Below, in pieces: positions 16,655 through 25,298 of a stretch of 64,000 nucleotides of DNA (positions are counted from its first letter, which is position 1; every line of letters starts with the position of its first letter). The DNA comes from an uncultured beta proteobacterium. Its GTDB lineage: Bacteria > Pseudomonadota > Gammaproteobacteria > Burkholderiales > Burkholderiaceae_C. The DNA lies in assembly GCA_903938815.1 (NCBI GenBank), contig CAJAES010000019.1:1-64000 (forward strand), in the 5' to 3' direction. Under the pieces are notes generated by a model. That model did no database searches. It was not told where the DNA came from and was given only the letters and a program-made list of their open reading frames with translations. The position numbers and the translations under genes were made by a program.

Positions 16655-18501
16655 CCACAAAGCCGCCGCCGCCACCGCCTGTGCAGGTGCCGCCGCGCCT
16701 GCGCTCCACCTGGCGCATCGGCCGCGTGCCGCTGATCGAGCCGCTGCTGGGCGCGCGCATCGTGCCGCGCGAATGGCCGCTGGCCCGGGTGGACGGCGTG
16801 ATCGGCTGGGGCCGCAAGCTGACCGGTGAACGTGCGCTGGCGCTGGCCCGGCGCACCGGACTGCCGTGGCTGCTGGCCGAGGACGGCTTCCTGCGCTCGG
16901 TGGGCCTCGGCGACCTGGAACCCGCGTTGTCCATCGTGCTCGACGACCTGGGCATCTACTACGACGCGCACGGCCCCTCCCGGCTGGAGGCGCTGATCGC
17001 GGCCGGCCACACGCCGGCCGAGCAGGCGCGCGCCCGGGCACTGGCGGCCGCCTGGCGGGCGGGGCGGGTCTCGAAGTACAACCACGCCCGCGAGCGGCCC
17101 GGCGTGCTGGCGCCCGGCGATGTGCTGGTGGTCGACCAGACCGCCGGTGACTCGTCCATCGGCTTCGGCCTCGCTGACGCCGGCAGCTTCCATCGCATGC
17201 TGGAGGCAGCGCTGGACGAGCACCCCGGCGCGCGCATCGTCCTGAAGGTGCACCCCGACGTGATCGCGGGCCGCAAGCGCGGGCACTTCGAATCGCTGAC
17301 CGCCGGCCAGGCCAGCCGCGTGCGGCTGCAGGCCACCGACGCCCACCCGCCGGGGCTGCTGGAAGCGGCGGCGGCGGTCTACTGCGTGACCTCGCAGATG
17401 GGTTTCGAAGCGATGCTCTGGGGTCGGCCGGTGCGCTGCTTCGGCATGCCCTTCTACGCCGGCTGGGGCCTCACGGGCGACGAGCTTGCAGCACCGCTGC
17501 GGCGTGGTGCGGCGTCCTTCGAGACCCTGGTGCATGCGGCCCTGATCGACTACCCGCGCTACCTGGACCCGGAGACGCGCGAACGCTGCGAACCCGAACG
17601 CCTGCTGGACTGGATGGCGCTGCAGCGACGCCAGCGCGAGCGCTTCCCGCCCGAGGTGCGTGCGATCCCGCACCAGGCCTGGCGGCGGCCGCAGCTGCGC
17701 GCCTTCTTTGCCGGCAGCACAGCAGGGCTGGACGGGCCCGGCCCAGCGGTGCATCTACGGCCCGCACCGCTGGCACCGCCGGACGGCGCAGCGCAGGCCT
17801 TGTCGGGGGTCGGCTGGCTGATGGACCCCGGCGGCGACCCGGAGGACGGCACTCAGCGGTCGGCTCTGGAGGCGCTGCTGGCACACCACGAGTTCGATGC
17901 CGGGTTGCTGGACCGCGCGCGGCGACTGCGCGAGCGCATGACGGGAGTGCCGGCGTCGCATCCGCACGGCGTGCGGCTCGTCGTCGCGGACAGCGAGGCC
18001 GAGGCGCTGGCCCTGCTGGCGGCGGTTCGCCGCGACCACCCCGCCGACACGGTGGCCTGCTGGCTCGCGCCGGGCGTGCAAACCACGCCCGCGATGCGGG
18101 CCGGGTGCGCGGCTTGGCGCCCGCCCGGCCAGCCGTGGCGGCAGGCCCTGGCCGGCGCTGCCACGGTGCATGTGCAGTCTTCGTCGCGGGGCTTCCTGGC
18201 GCTGCTGGCGGGGTACCCCGTGGTCTGCCACGGCCTGCCGTTCTATGCCGGCTGGGGCCTGACGACCGATCTCGTTGCGCCGCCCGCGCCGCGTGGCCGC
18301 GCACTGCCGCTGGACGCGCTGGTGGCCGCCGCGCTCATCCTCGCGCCCGCCTACCTGAGCCGGGTCACGGGCCGCTTCACGACGCCCGAGCGGGCGCTGG
18401 CCGAAGCGCAGTCGCCGCCGGGCGCCCTGCCGTCAGACCGGACGCTGCTGGTGCACGACCTGCTGCAGGGCGGCGCCGATCTCTGGCGCCGCCTGCGCTG
18501 A
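16651..18501 (+). CDS. kpsC: KpsC-like capsule Kdo-linker transferase
   Basis: Homologue of KpsC/LipA, which helps build the poly-beta-Kdo linker on the lipid anchor of ABC-transported capsules. The protein has 616 residues and starts with a proline run. The N-terminal module has 'EDGFLRSVGLGDLEPALS', 'SKYNHARE', 'VDQTAGDSSIGFG', 'IVLKVHPDVIAG' and 'FGMPFYAGWGLTGD' near residue 265. The C-terminal module repeats 'CHGLPFYAGWGLTTD' near residue 526 but is shorter and lacks both the 'EDGFLRS' opening and a 'KxHPDV' motif. The GTG at 16651 overlaps the preceding stop. Its last 69 bases overlap the 3' end of convergent kpsS. No KpsMTED genes are in the window. Confidence 0.85.
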   Translation: MTTKPPPPPPVQVPPRLRSTWRIGRVPLIEPLLGARIVPREWPLARVDGVIGWGRKLTGERALALARRTGLPWLLAEDGFLRSVGLGDLEPALSIVLDDLGIYYDAHGPSRLEALIAAGHTPAEQARARALAAAWRAGRVSKYNHARERPGVLAPGDVLVVDQTAGDSSIGFGLADAGSFHRMLEAALDEHPGARIVLKVHPDVIAGRKRGHFESLTAGQASRVRLQATDAHPPGLLEAAAAVYCVTSQMGFEAMLWGRPVRCFGMPFYAGWGLTGDELAAPLRRGAASFETLVHAALIDYPRYLDPETRERCEPERLLDWMALQRRQRERFPPEVRAIPHQAWRRPQLRAFFAGSTAGLDGPGPAVHLRPAPLAPPDGAAQALSGVGWLMDPGGDPEDGTQRSALEALLAHHEFDAGLLDRARRLRERMTGVPASHPHGVRLVVADSEAEALALLAAVRRDHPADTVACWLAPGVQTTPAMRAGCAAWRPPGQPWRQALAGAATVHVQSSSRGFLALLAGYPVVCHGLPFYAGWGLTTDLVAPPAPRGRALPLDALVAAALILAPAYLSRVTGRFTTPERALAEAQSPPGALPSDRTLLVHDLLQGGADLWRRLR

Positions 18502-19776
18502 CCCGGCGTCGTCCATGCCGACGGCGTCGTCGTGGGCGCGGCAGTGCTGCAGCACGATGTCCGCCGTCCGCTCGAGGTCGCGGGGCGAAAACGCCCAAGC
18601 ATCGCCGGGCGCCTGGTACCAGCGCAGGACATCGCGCTTCAGCGCCAGCCCGTCGTCCTTGCGGGAGCGGTCGGCCAGCGCGTCGGCCAGGCCCTGCCTG
18701 AAGGTGCCGGGTGTCACGTGATTCACGGGTGCCGTGTCGGTGTAGAAGCTCGGCCCGAAGCACAGCACCGGCCGGCCGGCTGAAGCGGCCTCGAAGCCGA
18801 CCGTGGAATTGACGCAGACGAAGACCGGGTCGAGACCGAAGAATCGCTCGAGGTTGCCGCCGACGGCCTGCGCGCCGCGCGGCATGCGGTAGCTGTCGCT
18901 GTCCATCGGGTGGCGCTTGACGAAGACGCTGGCCCCGGGCGCCACGCGAAACACCTCGGAGACGACGAAATCCAGGAAGGCCTGGTTGCCCTCGAAAGGT
19001 GAGCCCAGGCGCATCTGCGAATCGGCCGGCAACTGCAGCGGCACCACCACCACCGGCGCGCCCGGCGCGACAGGATGCCGCTTGTCGGGGTTGCGCGCGA
19101 GCTGGTGGTTGGCCCACCACTGCACTACCGCCAGCCGCACGTAGGGCGCGAATGCATACCGCTTGTGCTGCAGCATCCGGCGTCGGGGCTCCATGGTGCA
19201 GGCCAGCGCATTGCCCAGGATGAAGAGCGAGAAGCGCCAGCGCAACCCGGGCTCGAGCGGGCGGCGGCGCTTCGCCTCGTCCTCGGTGGCGCCGGCGATC
19301 TGGTGATGGGCCCGCGCACGGCCCAGGCTGAAGCGCGCGTTCAGGCCCTGCAGGCTCAGGCTCGCGGTGCGGAAGCGGTAGGCGCCGCGCTCGAAGTACA
19401 TGAGCCGCACGCCCAGTTCGCACGCAGCGACGGCAGCGGCCAGCGAGAACGGCCGGGCATCGGAAAACACCATGCAGAGTTCGGTGCGTTCGGCAGCGAA
19501 CTGCGCGCGGAACCAGGCCACCGCGCTCCAGAACACCCCCAGGAACCGGGCGTCGACCGTCTGCGACCAGACGGCATGCTCGGTGTCTGGTGGCAGCGGG
19601 GCGGGGTCGGCCACCTCGCCGGGGGGCCACACGAGGCTGCGGTCACCGTTCGTGTAGAGCCGGTAGGCCGACGATGACAGCAGCGCCACCACCTTGCCGC
19701 CCGTGCGCTGCACGAGCGCTGCAGACAGCGCATGGAAGTAGCTGCTGTAGGGCGGGTCGACGTAGGCGACGTTCAT
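18433..19776 (-). CDS. kpsS: KpsS-like capsule Kdo-linker transferase
   Basis: Homologue of KpsS (447 residues), the cytoplasmic transferase thought to add the first Kdo residue to lyso-phosphatidylglycerol in ABC-dependent capsule assembly. Visible blocks include 'YFERGAYRF', 'VVVPLQLPADSQMRLGSPF', 'VFVKRHPMDSDSYRMP' and 'CVNSTVGFEAASAGRPVLCFG', the last matching the nucleotide-binding half shared by KpsS and KpsC. It is six bases downstream of the CapD-like gene and probably the last gene of the long minus-strand operon. The 69-base antisense overlap with kpsC at the 3' ends is notable. An upstream start is not needed; the ATG at 19776 fits the family. Confidence 0.8.
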   Translation of the reverse strand: MNVAYVDPPYSSYFHALSAALVQRTGGKVVALLSSSAYRLYTNGDRSLVWPPGEVADPAPLPPDTEHAVWSQTVDARFLGVFWSAVAWFRAQFAAERTELCMVFSDARPFSLAAAVAACELGVRLMYFERGAYRFRTASLSLQGLNARFSLGRARAHHQIAGATEDEAKRRRPLEPGLRWRFSLFILGNALACTMEPRRRMLQHKRYAFAPYVRLAVVQWWANHQLARNPDKRHPVAPGAPVVVVPLQLPADSQMRLGSPFEGNQAFLDFVVSEVFRVAPGASVFVKRHPMDSDSYRMPRGAQAVGGNLERFFGLDPVFVCVNSTVGFEAASAGRPVLCFGPSFYTDTAPVNHVTPGTFRQGLADALADRSRKDDGLALKRDVLRWYQAPGDAWAFSPRDLERTADIVLQHCRAHDDAVGMDDAGSAQAAPEIGAALQQVVHQQRPV

Positions 19777-19782
19777 GGCCCG

Positions 19783-21702
19783 TCAGGCGCCTGCGGGCCG
19801 GGTGTTGTCGGCATCGTGGTATTCCGGCACCTGCGCCAGCAGCAATGCGCGGACGGCGGCGTCGCCGTCGGCCGAACCCAGGGCCGCGATCTCCGAGAGC
19901 AAGGTGGGCAGCGACTGCCCGGTGTCGGAGATGCGGGCCAGCAGGATGCGCGGGTTGGCGGTGGGCAGGGTGGCGTCGGCGCTGGCCATCAACTCTTCGA
20001 ACAACTTCTCGCCCGGTCTCAGGCCCGTGAACTGGATGGGAATCTCGTCGATAGTGTGCCCGCTCAGGCGGATCAGCTGCCGTGCAAGATCAACGATCCG
20101 GATCGGCTTGCCCATGTCCAGCACCATCACCTGCCCGGTGTCGCCGATGGCGGCGGCCTGCAGCACCAGGCGTGCCGCCTCGGGGATGGTCATGAAGTAA
20201 CGGATGATGTCGGGGTGGGTCACCGTGACCGGGCCGCCGCGCGCGATCTGCTCCTTGAACTTGGGGATCACGCTACCGCTGCTGCCCAGCACGTTGCCGA
20301 AGCGCACGGCCATGAAGCGCGTGCCCGGGTGCCGCGCCGCCAGCGCGCCGATGACCATTTCCGCCGCGCGCTTGGTGGCACCCATCACGTTGGTGGGGTT
20401 GACGGCCTTGTCGGTGCTGATGAGCACGAACCGCTCGACGCCGGCCTCGGCCGCAGCCAGCGCGGCGTGGTGCGTGCCCAGCGTGTTGTTGCGCAGCGCG
20501 GCGGCGGCGTTGTGCTCTTCCATCAGCGGCACGTGCTTGTAGGCGGCCGCATGAAAGACCACCTGCGGGCGCCAGCGGGCCATCACGGCGCGCAGCTGAG
20601 GCAGGTCCTTCACGTCGCCGATCAGGCGCACGAGCTCGACGCCGGGCGCGGTCTCGGTCAGCTCCTGCTCGATGGTGTAGAGGTTGAACTCCGACAGTTC
20701 CAGCAGCACCAGCCGGGCCGGCGCGTACTGCGCCACCTGCCGCGACAGCTCGCTGCCGATGCTGCCGCCGGCGCCGGTGATGAGCACCGTGCGCCCGGCC
20801 AGCAGGCGCCCGATGCCGGCTTCGTCCAGCTGCACCGGCTCGCGGCCGAGCAGGTCGTCGGGCTCGATCTCGCGCAGGCGCTCGAGGCGGCTGCGGCCGG
20901 TGCGCAGCTCGTCGGCGCCGGGCACGGTGACCACCGGCAGGCCGCTCTCGGCGGCGAGCGCCAGCGCACGCCGGCGCTGCTCGGCCGTGGCCGTGGGCAG
21001 CGCGACGATCACATGCGTGGCGGCGCCGCGAACCGCCTTGTCGCGCACGGCTTCCAGCGTGCCCAGCACCGGCACGCCGGCGATGCGCGCGCCGCGCTTG
21101 GCGGGGTCGTCGTCCAGCAGGCCCAGCACGATCCAGCCCTGCTGGTGGATGCCGGCCAGCAGCCGCCGCGCCGCGCCGCCGGCGCCCAGCACGATGGCGC
21201 GCCGGATCTCCTGCTGCCCGCCGGTGATGCGGCTGCGCGCGTGTTCGTAGAGCATGCGGTAGGCGATGCGCACCAGCGCCACGCCCATCAGCGCCACCAC
21301 CGGGTGCAGCGCCAGCACGGCGCGCGGCACCTTCACGAGGCCCAGGCTCACCACCACCACGGCCGAGGCCGTGCCGGCCAGCGCGCAGGCCAGCGTCAGG
21401 CGCTTGATCTCGCCGAAGCCCGAGAAGCGCCACAGGCTGCGCGGCACCTGGAAGGCCACGAAGGCCGCCAGATAGGCTGTGACGATGCCGGCCAGCACCC
21501 ACGCGTCGTAGCCCGGCCGGGCACTGAACCAGCGGTCGAAGCCCAGCCGGAACAGGTAGGTGATGTTCCAGCAGGCCACGATGACGAGGGCGTCGATCAG
21601 CAGCGACAGGCCGGCGCGATGCGGGCGCAGCCGCGCCAGGAACACGTCGAGGCGGTGCCAGGCGGTGGGGAGGGCGGTGGGGGCGGCGGTGGGCTCAGCC
21701 AT
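19783..21702 (-). CDS. CapD/WbpM-type nucleoside-diphosphate-sugar 4,6-dehydratase
   Basis: Membrane-bound UDP-sugar 4,6-dehydratase of the long FlaA1/PglF/WbpM/CapD class, 639 residues. It converts UDP-GlcNAc to the 4-keto-6-deoxy sugar. About four transmembrane helices lie in residues 30-150. A first nucleotide-binding-like fold follows ('VLGAGGAARRLL', near 171), then the SDR domain with 'LITGAGGSIGSELSRQ' (308-320) and the 'STDKAVNPTNVMGATKR' region, where the usual Tyr of YxxxK is replaced by Met, as in WbpM. It overlaps the sugar-transferase stop by eight bases. With the next two genes it forms the set that makes and loads a 4-amino-4,6-dideoxy sugar, like PglF/PglE/PglC. Confidence 0.88.
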   Translation of the reverse strand: MAEPTAAPTALPTAWHRLDVFLARLRPHRAGLSLLIDALVIVACWNITYLFRLGFDRWFSARPGYDAWVLAGIVTAYLAAFVAFQVPRSLWRFSGFGEIKRLTLACALAGTASAVVVVSLGLVKVPRAVLALHPVVALMGVALVRIAYRMLYEHARSRITGGQQEIRRAIVLGAGGAARRLLAGIHQQGWIVLGLLDDDPAKRGARIAGVPVLGTLEAVRDKAVRGAATHVIVALPTATAEQRRRALALAAESGLPVVTVPGADELRTGRSRLERLREIEPDDLLGREPVQLDEAGIGRLLAGRTVLITGAGGSIGSELSRQVAQYAPARLVLLELSEFNLYTIEQELTETAPGVELVRLIGDVKDLPQLRAVMARWRPQVVFHAAAYKHVPLMEEHNAAAALRNNTLGTHHAALAAAEAGVERFVLISTDKAVNPTNVMGATKRAAEMVIGALAARHPGTRFMAVRFGNVLGSSGSVIPKFKEQIARGGPVTVTHPDIIRYFMTIPEAARLVLQAAAIGDTGQVMVLDMGKPIRIVDLARQLIRLSGHTIDEIPIQFTGLRPGEKLFEELMASADATLPTANPRILLARISDTGQSLPTLLSEIAALGSADGDAAVRALLLAQVPEYHDADNTRPAGA

Positions 21703-22288
21703 GGCGCAGCAGCGTTCGCAAGGTGCGGGCCAGCACCTGAAGATCCGTCCAGAGCGTGGCGTGTTCGGCGTACTCGGCCGCCGCGCGCACCTTCAGCGGC
21801 AGGATCACCTCGACGTACTCGCGCTCGGGGTCGGCCGCGCGGGCCAGGCGCTCGGCTTCGTCGATGAAGGCCAGCGATGCGGGGTCGGTGATGCCGGGGC
21901 GCACCGCGAGCGCCCGCTCGCGCAGCCCCGCCGGGTACAGCGCCACGTAGCGCGGCACCTCGGGGCGCGGGCCCACCAGGCTCATCTCGCCGCGCAGCAC
22001 GTCCAGCAGCTGCGGCAGCTCGTCGAGCCGTGTGCGGCGCAGCAGCTGGCCGGCCCGCGTGATGCGCGCGTCGGCGCCCACGGTCAGCTGCAGGCCCGGA
22101 GCGCCGTGCGCCATCGTGCGGAACTTGTGGATGCGAAACGGCCGGCCGCCCCGCCCGACACGCTCCTGGCGGAAGAACACCGGCCCCGGCGAATCGAGCC
22201 GGATCCACAGCGCCACGCCCAGCAGCAGCGGCGACAGCAGCACGAGGCCCAGCGCCGATGCGATCAGGTCGAACAGGCGCTTGGCCAC
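21695..22288 (-). CDS. PglC/WcaJ-type phosphoglycosyl transferase
   Basis: Initiating sugar transferase that moves a phospho-sugar from UDP to undecaprenyl phosphate at the inner membrane. It is of the short monotopic PglC type: one reentrant membrane helix ('LIASALGLVLLSPLLLGVAL'), then 'FFRQERVGRGG', 'FRIHKFRTM', the catalytic Asp-Glu in 'RTRLDELPQLLDVL' and 'MSLVGPRPEVP'. I chose the GTG at 22288 (197 residues), seven bases after the aminotransferase stop; an ATG at 22345 would overlap that gene by 50 bases. It supplies the first sugar for one of the glycans built in this region. Confidence 0.87.
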   Translation of the reverse strand: MAKRLFDLIASALGLVLLSPLLLGVALWIRLDSPGPVFFRQERVGRGGRPFRIHKFRTMAHGAPGLQLTVGADARITRAGQLLRRTRLDELPQLLDVLRGEMSLVGPRPEVPRYVALYPAGLRERALAVRPGITDPASLAFIDEAERLARAADPEREYVEVILPLKVRAAAEYAEHATLWTDLQVLARTLRTLLRHG

Positions 22289-22295
22289 GGCGGCG

Positions 22296-23453
22296 TCAGG
22301 CCAGCAGGCGGTGCAGCGTGGCGATGACGCGGTCGACATCGGCATTCGTCATGCGGGTGTACAGCGGCAGGCTGAGCATGCGCTCGTACGCGTGCTGGCT
22401 GTGCGGAAACTGCGCGGGCTGCAGCGCATAGCGCTCGCGCCAGTAGGGCTGCAGGTGCAGCGGGATGTAGTGAACGCTGCAGCCGATGCCGGCGGCGAAC
22501 AGGCCCTCGATCAGCGCATCGCGCCCGAGCGGCGCGCCGTCGGCCAGGCGCAGCACGTACAGGTGCCAGGCGTGCATGTCGCCAGCCGGGCCCGTGGGGG
22601 GCGTGATCACCGGCAGGCCGCGCAGCCCGGCGTCGTAGCGCGCGGCGATCTCGGCGCGGCGGGCCTGGAACGCGTGCGCCTTCTTCAGCTGATGCAAGCC
22701 GAGCGAGGCCGCGATGTCGGTCAGGTTGTACTTGAAGCCGGGCGCAACGATCTCGTAGTACCAGCTCGGCACCTTGGCGGTGAAGCGGTCGAACGCGTCG
22801 CGGTTCATGCCGTGCAGGCGCATCACCTGCGCGCGCTTGGCCAGGGCTGCGTCGCGCGTGACGAGCATGCCGCCCTCGCCGGTGGTGATGGTCTTGTTGG
22901 CGTAGAAGCTGAAGACCGTGGCCGCGCTGTCCAGCGTGCCGACCAGCCGCCCGCCCTGCGTGGTGGGCAGGGCGTGCGCGGCGTCTTCCACCACGTGCAG
23001 GCCGTGCTGGCGGGCGATGTCGCCGATGGCGCCCATGTCGGCCGCGAGGCCGGCGTAGTGCACCGGCATGATGGCCTTGGTGCGCGGGCCGACGGCGGCC
23101 TGAACGGCGGCGGGGTCGATGTTCAGCGTGGCGGGGTCGATGTCCACCAGCTTCACGTCGGCACCCATGTAGCGCACCACCTCGGCGGTGGCGGTGAAGG
23201 TGTGCGTGGTGGTGATGACCTCGTCGCCCGGCCCGATACCCAGCGCCTCCAGCGCCAGGTGCAGGCCGGCGGTGGCCGAGTTCACGGCCACGCAGTGCAG
23301 CGCGGGGTCGCCCAGGAAGGCGGCGAAATCCTGCTCGAAGCGCCGCGCCTTGGGGCCGGTGGTGACCCAGCCCGAGCGCAAGGAATCGACGACCTCGGCG
23401 ATTTCTTCTTCGCCGATCTCGGGCAACGCAAAAGGAATGAAGGGCTCGGCCAT
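22296..23453 (-). CDS. UDP-4-amino-sugar-forming DegT aminotransferase (PglE-like)
   Basis: PLP-dependent aminotransferase of the DegT/DnrJ/EryC1/StrS family, 385 residues, expected to aminate the UDP-4-keto-6-deoxy sugar made by the CapD-like enzyme. The PLP lysine is in '[17 protein letters not shown]', the ring-nitrogen aspartate in '[11 protein letters not shown]', and the N-terminus '[20 protein letters not shown]' is typical of the PglE/PseC/WbpE group. It is the first gene of the CapD/PglC subset; a GATAAT hexamer lies five bases before the ATG, so it may have its own promoter. A PglD-type acetyltransferase is not adjacent; the acyltransferase at 30353-30904 could serve but is only a candidate. 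Confidence 0.87.
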   Translation of the reverse strand: MAEPFIPFALPEIGEEEIAEVVDSLRSGWVTTGPKARRFEQDFAAFLGDPALHCVAVNSATAGLHLALEALGIGPGDEVITTTHTFTATAEVVRYMGADVKLVDIDPATLNIDPAAVQAAVGPRTKAIMPVHYAGLAADMGAIGDIARQHGLHVVEDAAHALPTTQGGRLVGTLDSAATVFSFYANKTITTGEGGMLVTRDAALAKRAQVMRLHGMNRDAFDRFTAKVPSWYYEIVAPGFKYNLTDIAASLGLHQLKKAHAFQARRAEIAARYDAGLRGLPVITPPTGPAGDMHAWHLYVLRLADGAPLGRDALIEGLFAAGIGCSVHYIPLHLQPYWRERYALQPAQFPHSQHAYERMLSLPLYTRMTNADVDRVIATLHRLLA

Positions 23454-23458
23454 GCCCG

Positions 23459-23464
23459 ATTATC
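23459..23464 (-). promoter_or_regulatory. possible -10 element before aminotransferase
   Basis: On the minus strand GATAAT lies five bases upstream of the aminotransferase ATG, in the only gap of any size (73 bases) inside the 18.4-30.9 kb operon. A transcript from here would be nearly leaderless. I found no convincing -35 hexamer. Confidence 0.25.
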
Positions 23465-23526
23465 CCGGGTACTTCAGGGGCCGAAGAGGATGTCCCCCGA
23501 CGGTGTGATGCCGGCCGCACCGCGCA

Positions 23527-24216
23527 TCAGCCCTTGCCCAACCACACCACCCGGTGCGTCCTCAACCAAGGCACCGCCCCCAGCACCGCCGGCACCCCCG
23601 GCCAGCCCGCAAACGCCCGCGCCAGCGGCGGCGCCAGCGTCACGCGCCGGGCATCCACCTTCGCCTGCGGAAACAGCGCCCGCACCTGCGCCATGTCCAC
23701 ACCGCGCACATCCCGGTTGCGCGGGTTGTTCCAGGTGAAGTCGTACCAGAGCACCGCGCCGCCGGGCCGCACCCAGTGCCACATGCGCTCGGCCAGGCGC
23801 TGCTGGAAGGCGTCGTCCAGCAGCGAGCTGAAGACGGTGGACTGGTAGACGATGTCGAAGCTGGCGGGCTCGAAGGGCAGCGCCAGCCCATCGCCGGGGT
23901 GCAGCGCGACGGCGGCAGGCAGGCGGCGGCGGGCTGTCTCGACGCGCTCGGGCAGCAGTTCGTTGCCGACGAGCAGCGCGGGGTCGAAGCCCAGGCCGAT
24001 GAGTTCCAGCAGGTTGTCGCCGGCGCCGCAGCCCACTTCCAGGACCTTCAGCTCGCCCACCGCGCGTGGCGCGTGACGCGTCAGCAGGTCGATCAGCGCG
24101 CGCTGCCGGCCCTGGCGCTCGCGCCAGACGGCGGGCTGCAGCGGGTGGTAGCGGTCGCCCGCGCTGCGCCGCGCATAGCGCTCGGCCACGGCGCCGGGTT
24201 CGTCGTGCGCGCTCAT
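23527..24216 (-). CDS. class I SAM-dependent methyltransferase
   Basis: Methyltransferase of 229 residues. Motif I is 'VLEVGCGAGDNLLEL' near residue 58, followed by 'VGNELLPERVETAR' and 'GDGLALPFEPASFDIVYQST', then 'WVRPGGAVLWYDFTWNNPRN', all in the order expected for class I enzymes. The ATG at 24216 overlaps the stop of the upstream GT2 gene by four bases (ATGA). It is the last gene of the overlapped cluster before the 73-base gap, and probably methylates a sugar of the glycan made by neighbouring transferases. The target is unknown. Confidence 0.83.
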   Translation of the reverse strand: MSAHDEPGAVAERYARRSAGDRYHPLQPAVWRERQGRQRALIDLLTRHAPRAVGELKVLEVGCGAGDNLLELIGLGFDPALLVGNELLPERVETARRRLPAAVALHPGDGLALPFEPASFDIVYQSTVFSSLLDDAFQQRLAERMWHWVRPGGAVLWYDFTWNNPRNRDVRGVDMAQVRALFPQAKVDARRVTLAPPLARAFAGWPGVPAVLGAVPWLRTHRVVWLGKG

Positions 24217-25298
24217 CGCGTCAGGCGGGTGGCGGCGCTGCCAGGGGCGCGCCGCACGACCATGAAATCCCACAGCCCGCGCGCAAAGCCCAGGCCGTAG
24301 CCGAAGTGCATGCAGGCCGTGGCGGCGCCGATGCCCAGCCACTGGCCGGGCTCGCGCCAGGGCTGCGCGATCAGCGCTGCGCTGCCCAGGGCCGCCGTCA
24401 TATAGACGACGCCGAGGCCCGAGAGCGCGCCCCACACGGGCGCCCACACGAAGCCCCCGAGCGCCAGCAGCGCCAGTGCCGCCACGAAGCCGAAGGGCAC
24501 CAGGTGCCGCGGCGCCGCGGGCAGGCGGTGCTTGCGGATGACGGCCACCTTCCAGTAGCCGTATTGCCAGAACTGGCGGAACAGCGCCGTGAAGGAGCCA
24601 CGCGGCGTGTACCAGGAGCGGATGGCCGCGCTCTGCCATACGCAACCGCCGCTTCGCACGATGCGCAATGCGAGTTCGTCGTCCTGATTGCGCACCAGCG
24701 CCTCGTCGAAGCCGCCTTGGCGCAGCAGCTCGGCGCGCCGCCAGGCGCCGAGGTAGACGGTGTCGACCTCGCCTTCCAGGTCGATCTGGCGCGAGGCCGC
24801 GCCGCCGGAGCCGAAACGGCTCTCGAACGCCCGCGCGATGGCGCGCTGCCGGCCGGCCACGCCCACCGGCCGCCACGCCCCGCCCACGCAGGCCGCGCCG
24901 GTGCGTTGCAGGGCGGCGGCGCAGGCGGCCACGTAGTCTTCGGCGTAGACGGTGTGCACGTCCATGCGCACGATGAGTTCGCCGTCGGCGCGCTCGATGG
25001 CGCGGTTCAGCGCGGCCGAGGTGATGCGGGCAGGGTTGTCAATGACGACGAGGCGCGGGTCCTGCGTGGCACGCTGGTCGAGCCGCGCACGGGTGCCGTC
25101 GTCGCTGGCGCCATCGGCCACGACGATCTGCAGGGCCAGCCCGGCTGGCAGGCGCTGCGCGAGTGCGGAATCGAGAAAGGCGTCGATGTGGCCGGCCTCG
25201 TTGCGGCAGGGCACGATGACGGAGACCACGGTGGGCGCGTCACCCGTCGCTGCAGCCTCGTGTTGCGCCATGACTTCCGACGACATCGATGCGCTCAT
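24213..25298 (-). CDS. ExoA-like GT2 glycosyltransferase
   Basis: Membrane-associated family 2 glycosyltransferase of 361 residues, similar in layout to succinoglycan ExoA. The GT-A domain has 'VSVIVPCRNEAGHIDAFLDS', 'IVVADGASDDGT', the 'MDVHT' metal/UDP motif, 'YLGAWRRAEL' and 'NQDDELALRI'. Three or four hydrophobic helices occupy the C-terminal ~110 residues. The ATG at 25298 overlaps the GT4 stop by four bases; an upstream extension would read over that gene. It lies in a chain of ATGA-overlapped genes, so its expression is coupled to its neighbours. Confidence 0.85.
   Translation of the reverse strand: MSASMSSEVMAQHEAAATGDAPTVVSVIVPCRNEAGHIDAFLDSALAQRLPAGLALQIVVADGASDDGTRARLDQRATQDPRLVVIDNPARITSAALNRAIERADGELIVRMDVHTVYAEDYVAACAAALQRTGAACVGGAWRPVGVAGRQRAIARAFESRFGSGGAASRQIDLEGEVDTVYLGAWRRAELLRQGGFDEALVRNQDDELALRIVRSGGCVWQSAAIRSWYTPRGSFTALFRQFWQYGYWKVAVIRKHRLPAAPRHLVPFGFVAALALLALGGFVWAPVWGALSGLGVVYMTAALGSAALIAQPWREPGQWLGIGAATACMHFGYGLGFARGLWDFMVVRRAPGSAATRLTR

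Noticed and set aside
19732-21867. Long open frame on the plus strand opposite the CapD-like gene
   Set aside because: Low-complexity His/Gln/Arg-rich shadow of a high-GC gene, no domain.
24217-24876. Upstream extension of the 23527 methyltransferase frame
   Set aside because: It overlaps the ExoA-like gene in another frame; the ATG at 24216 overlaps that gene's stop properly.
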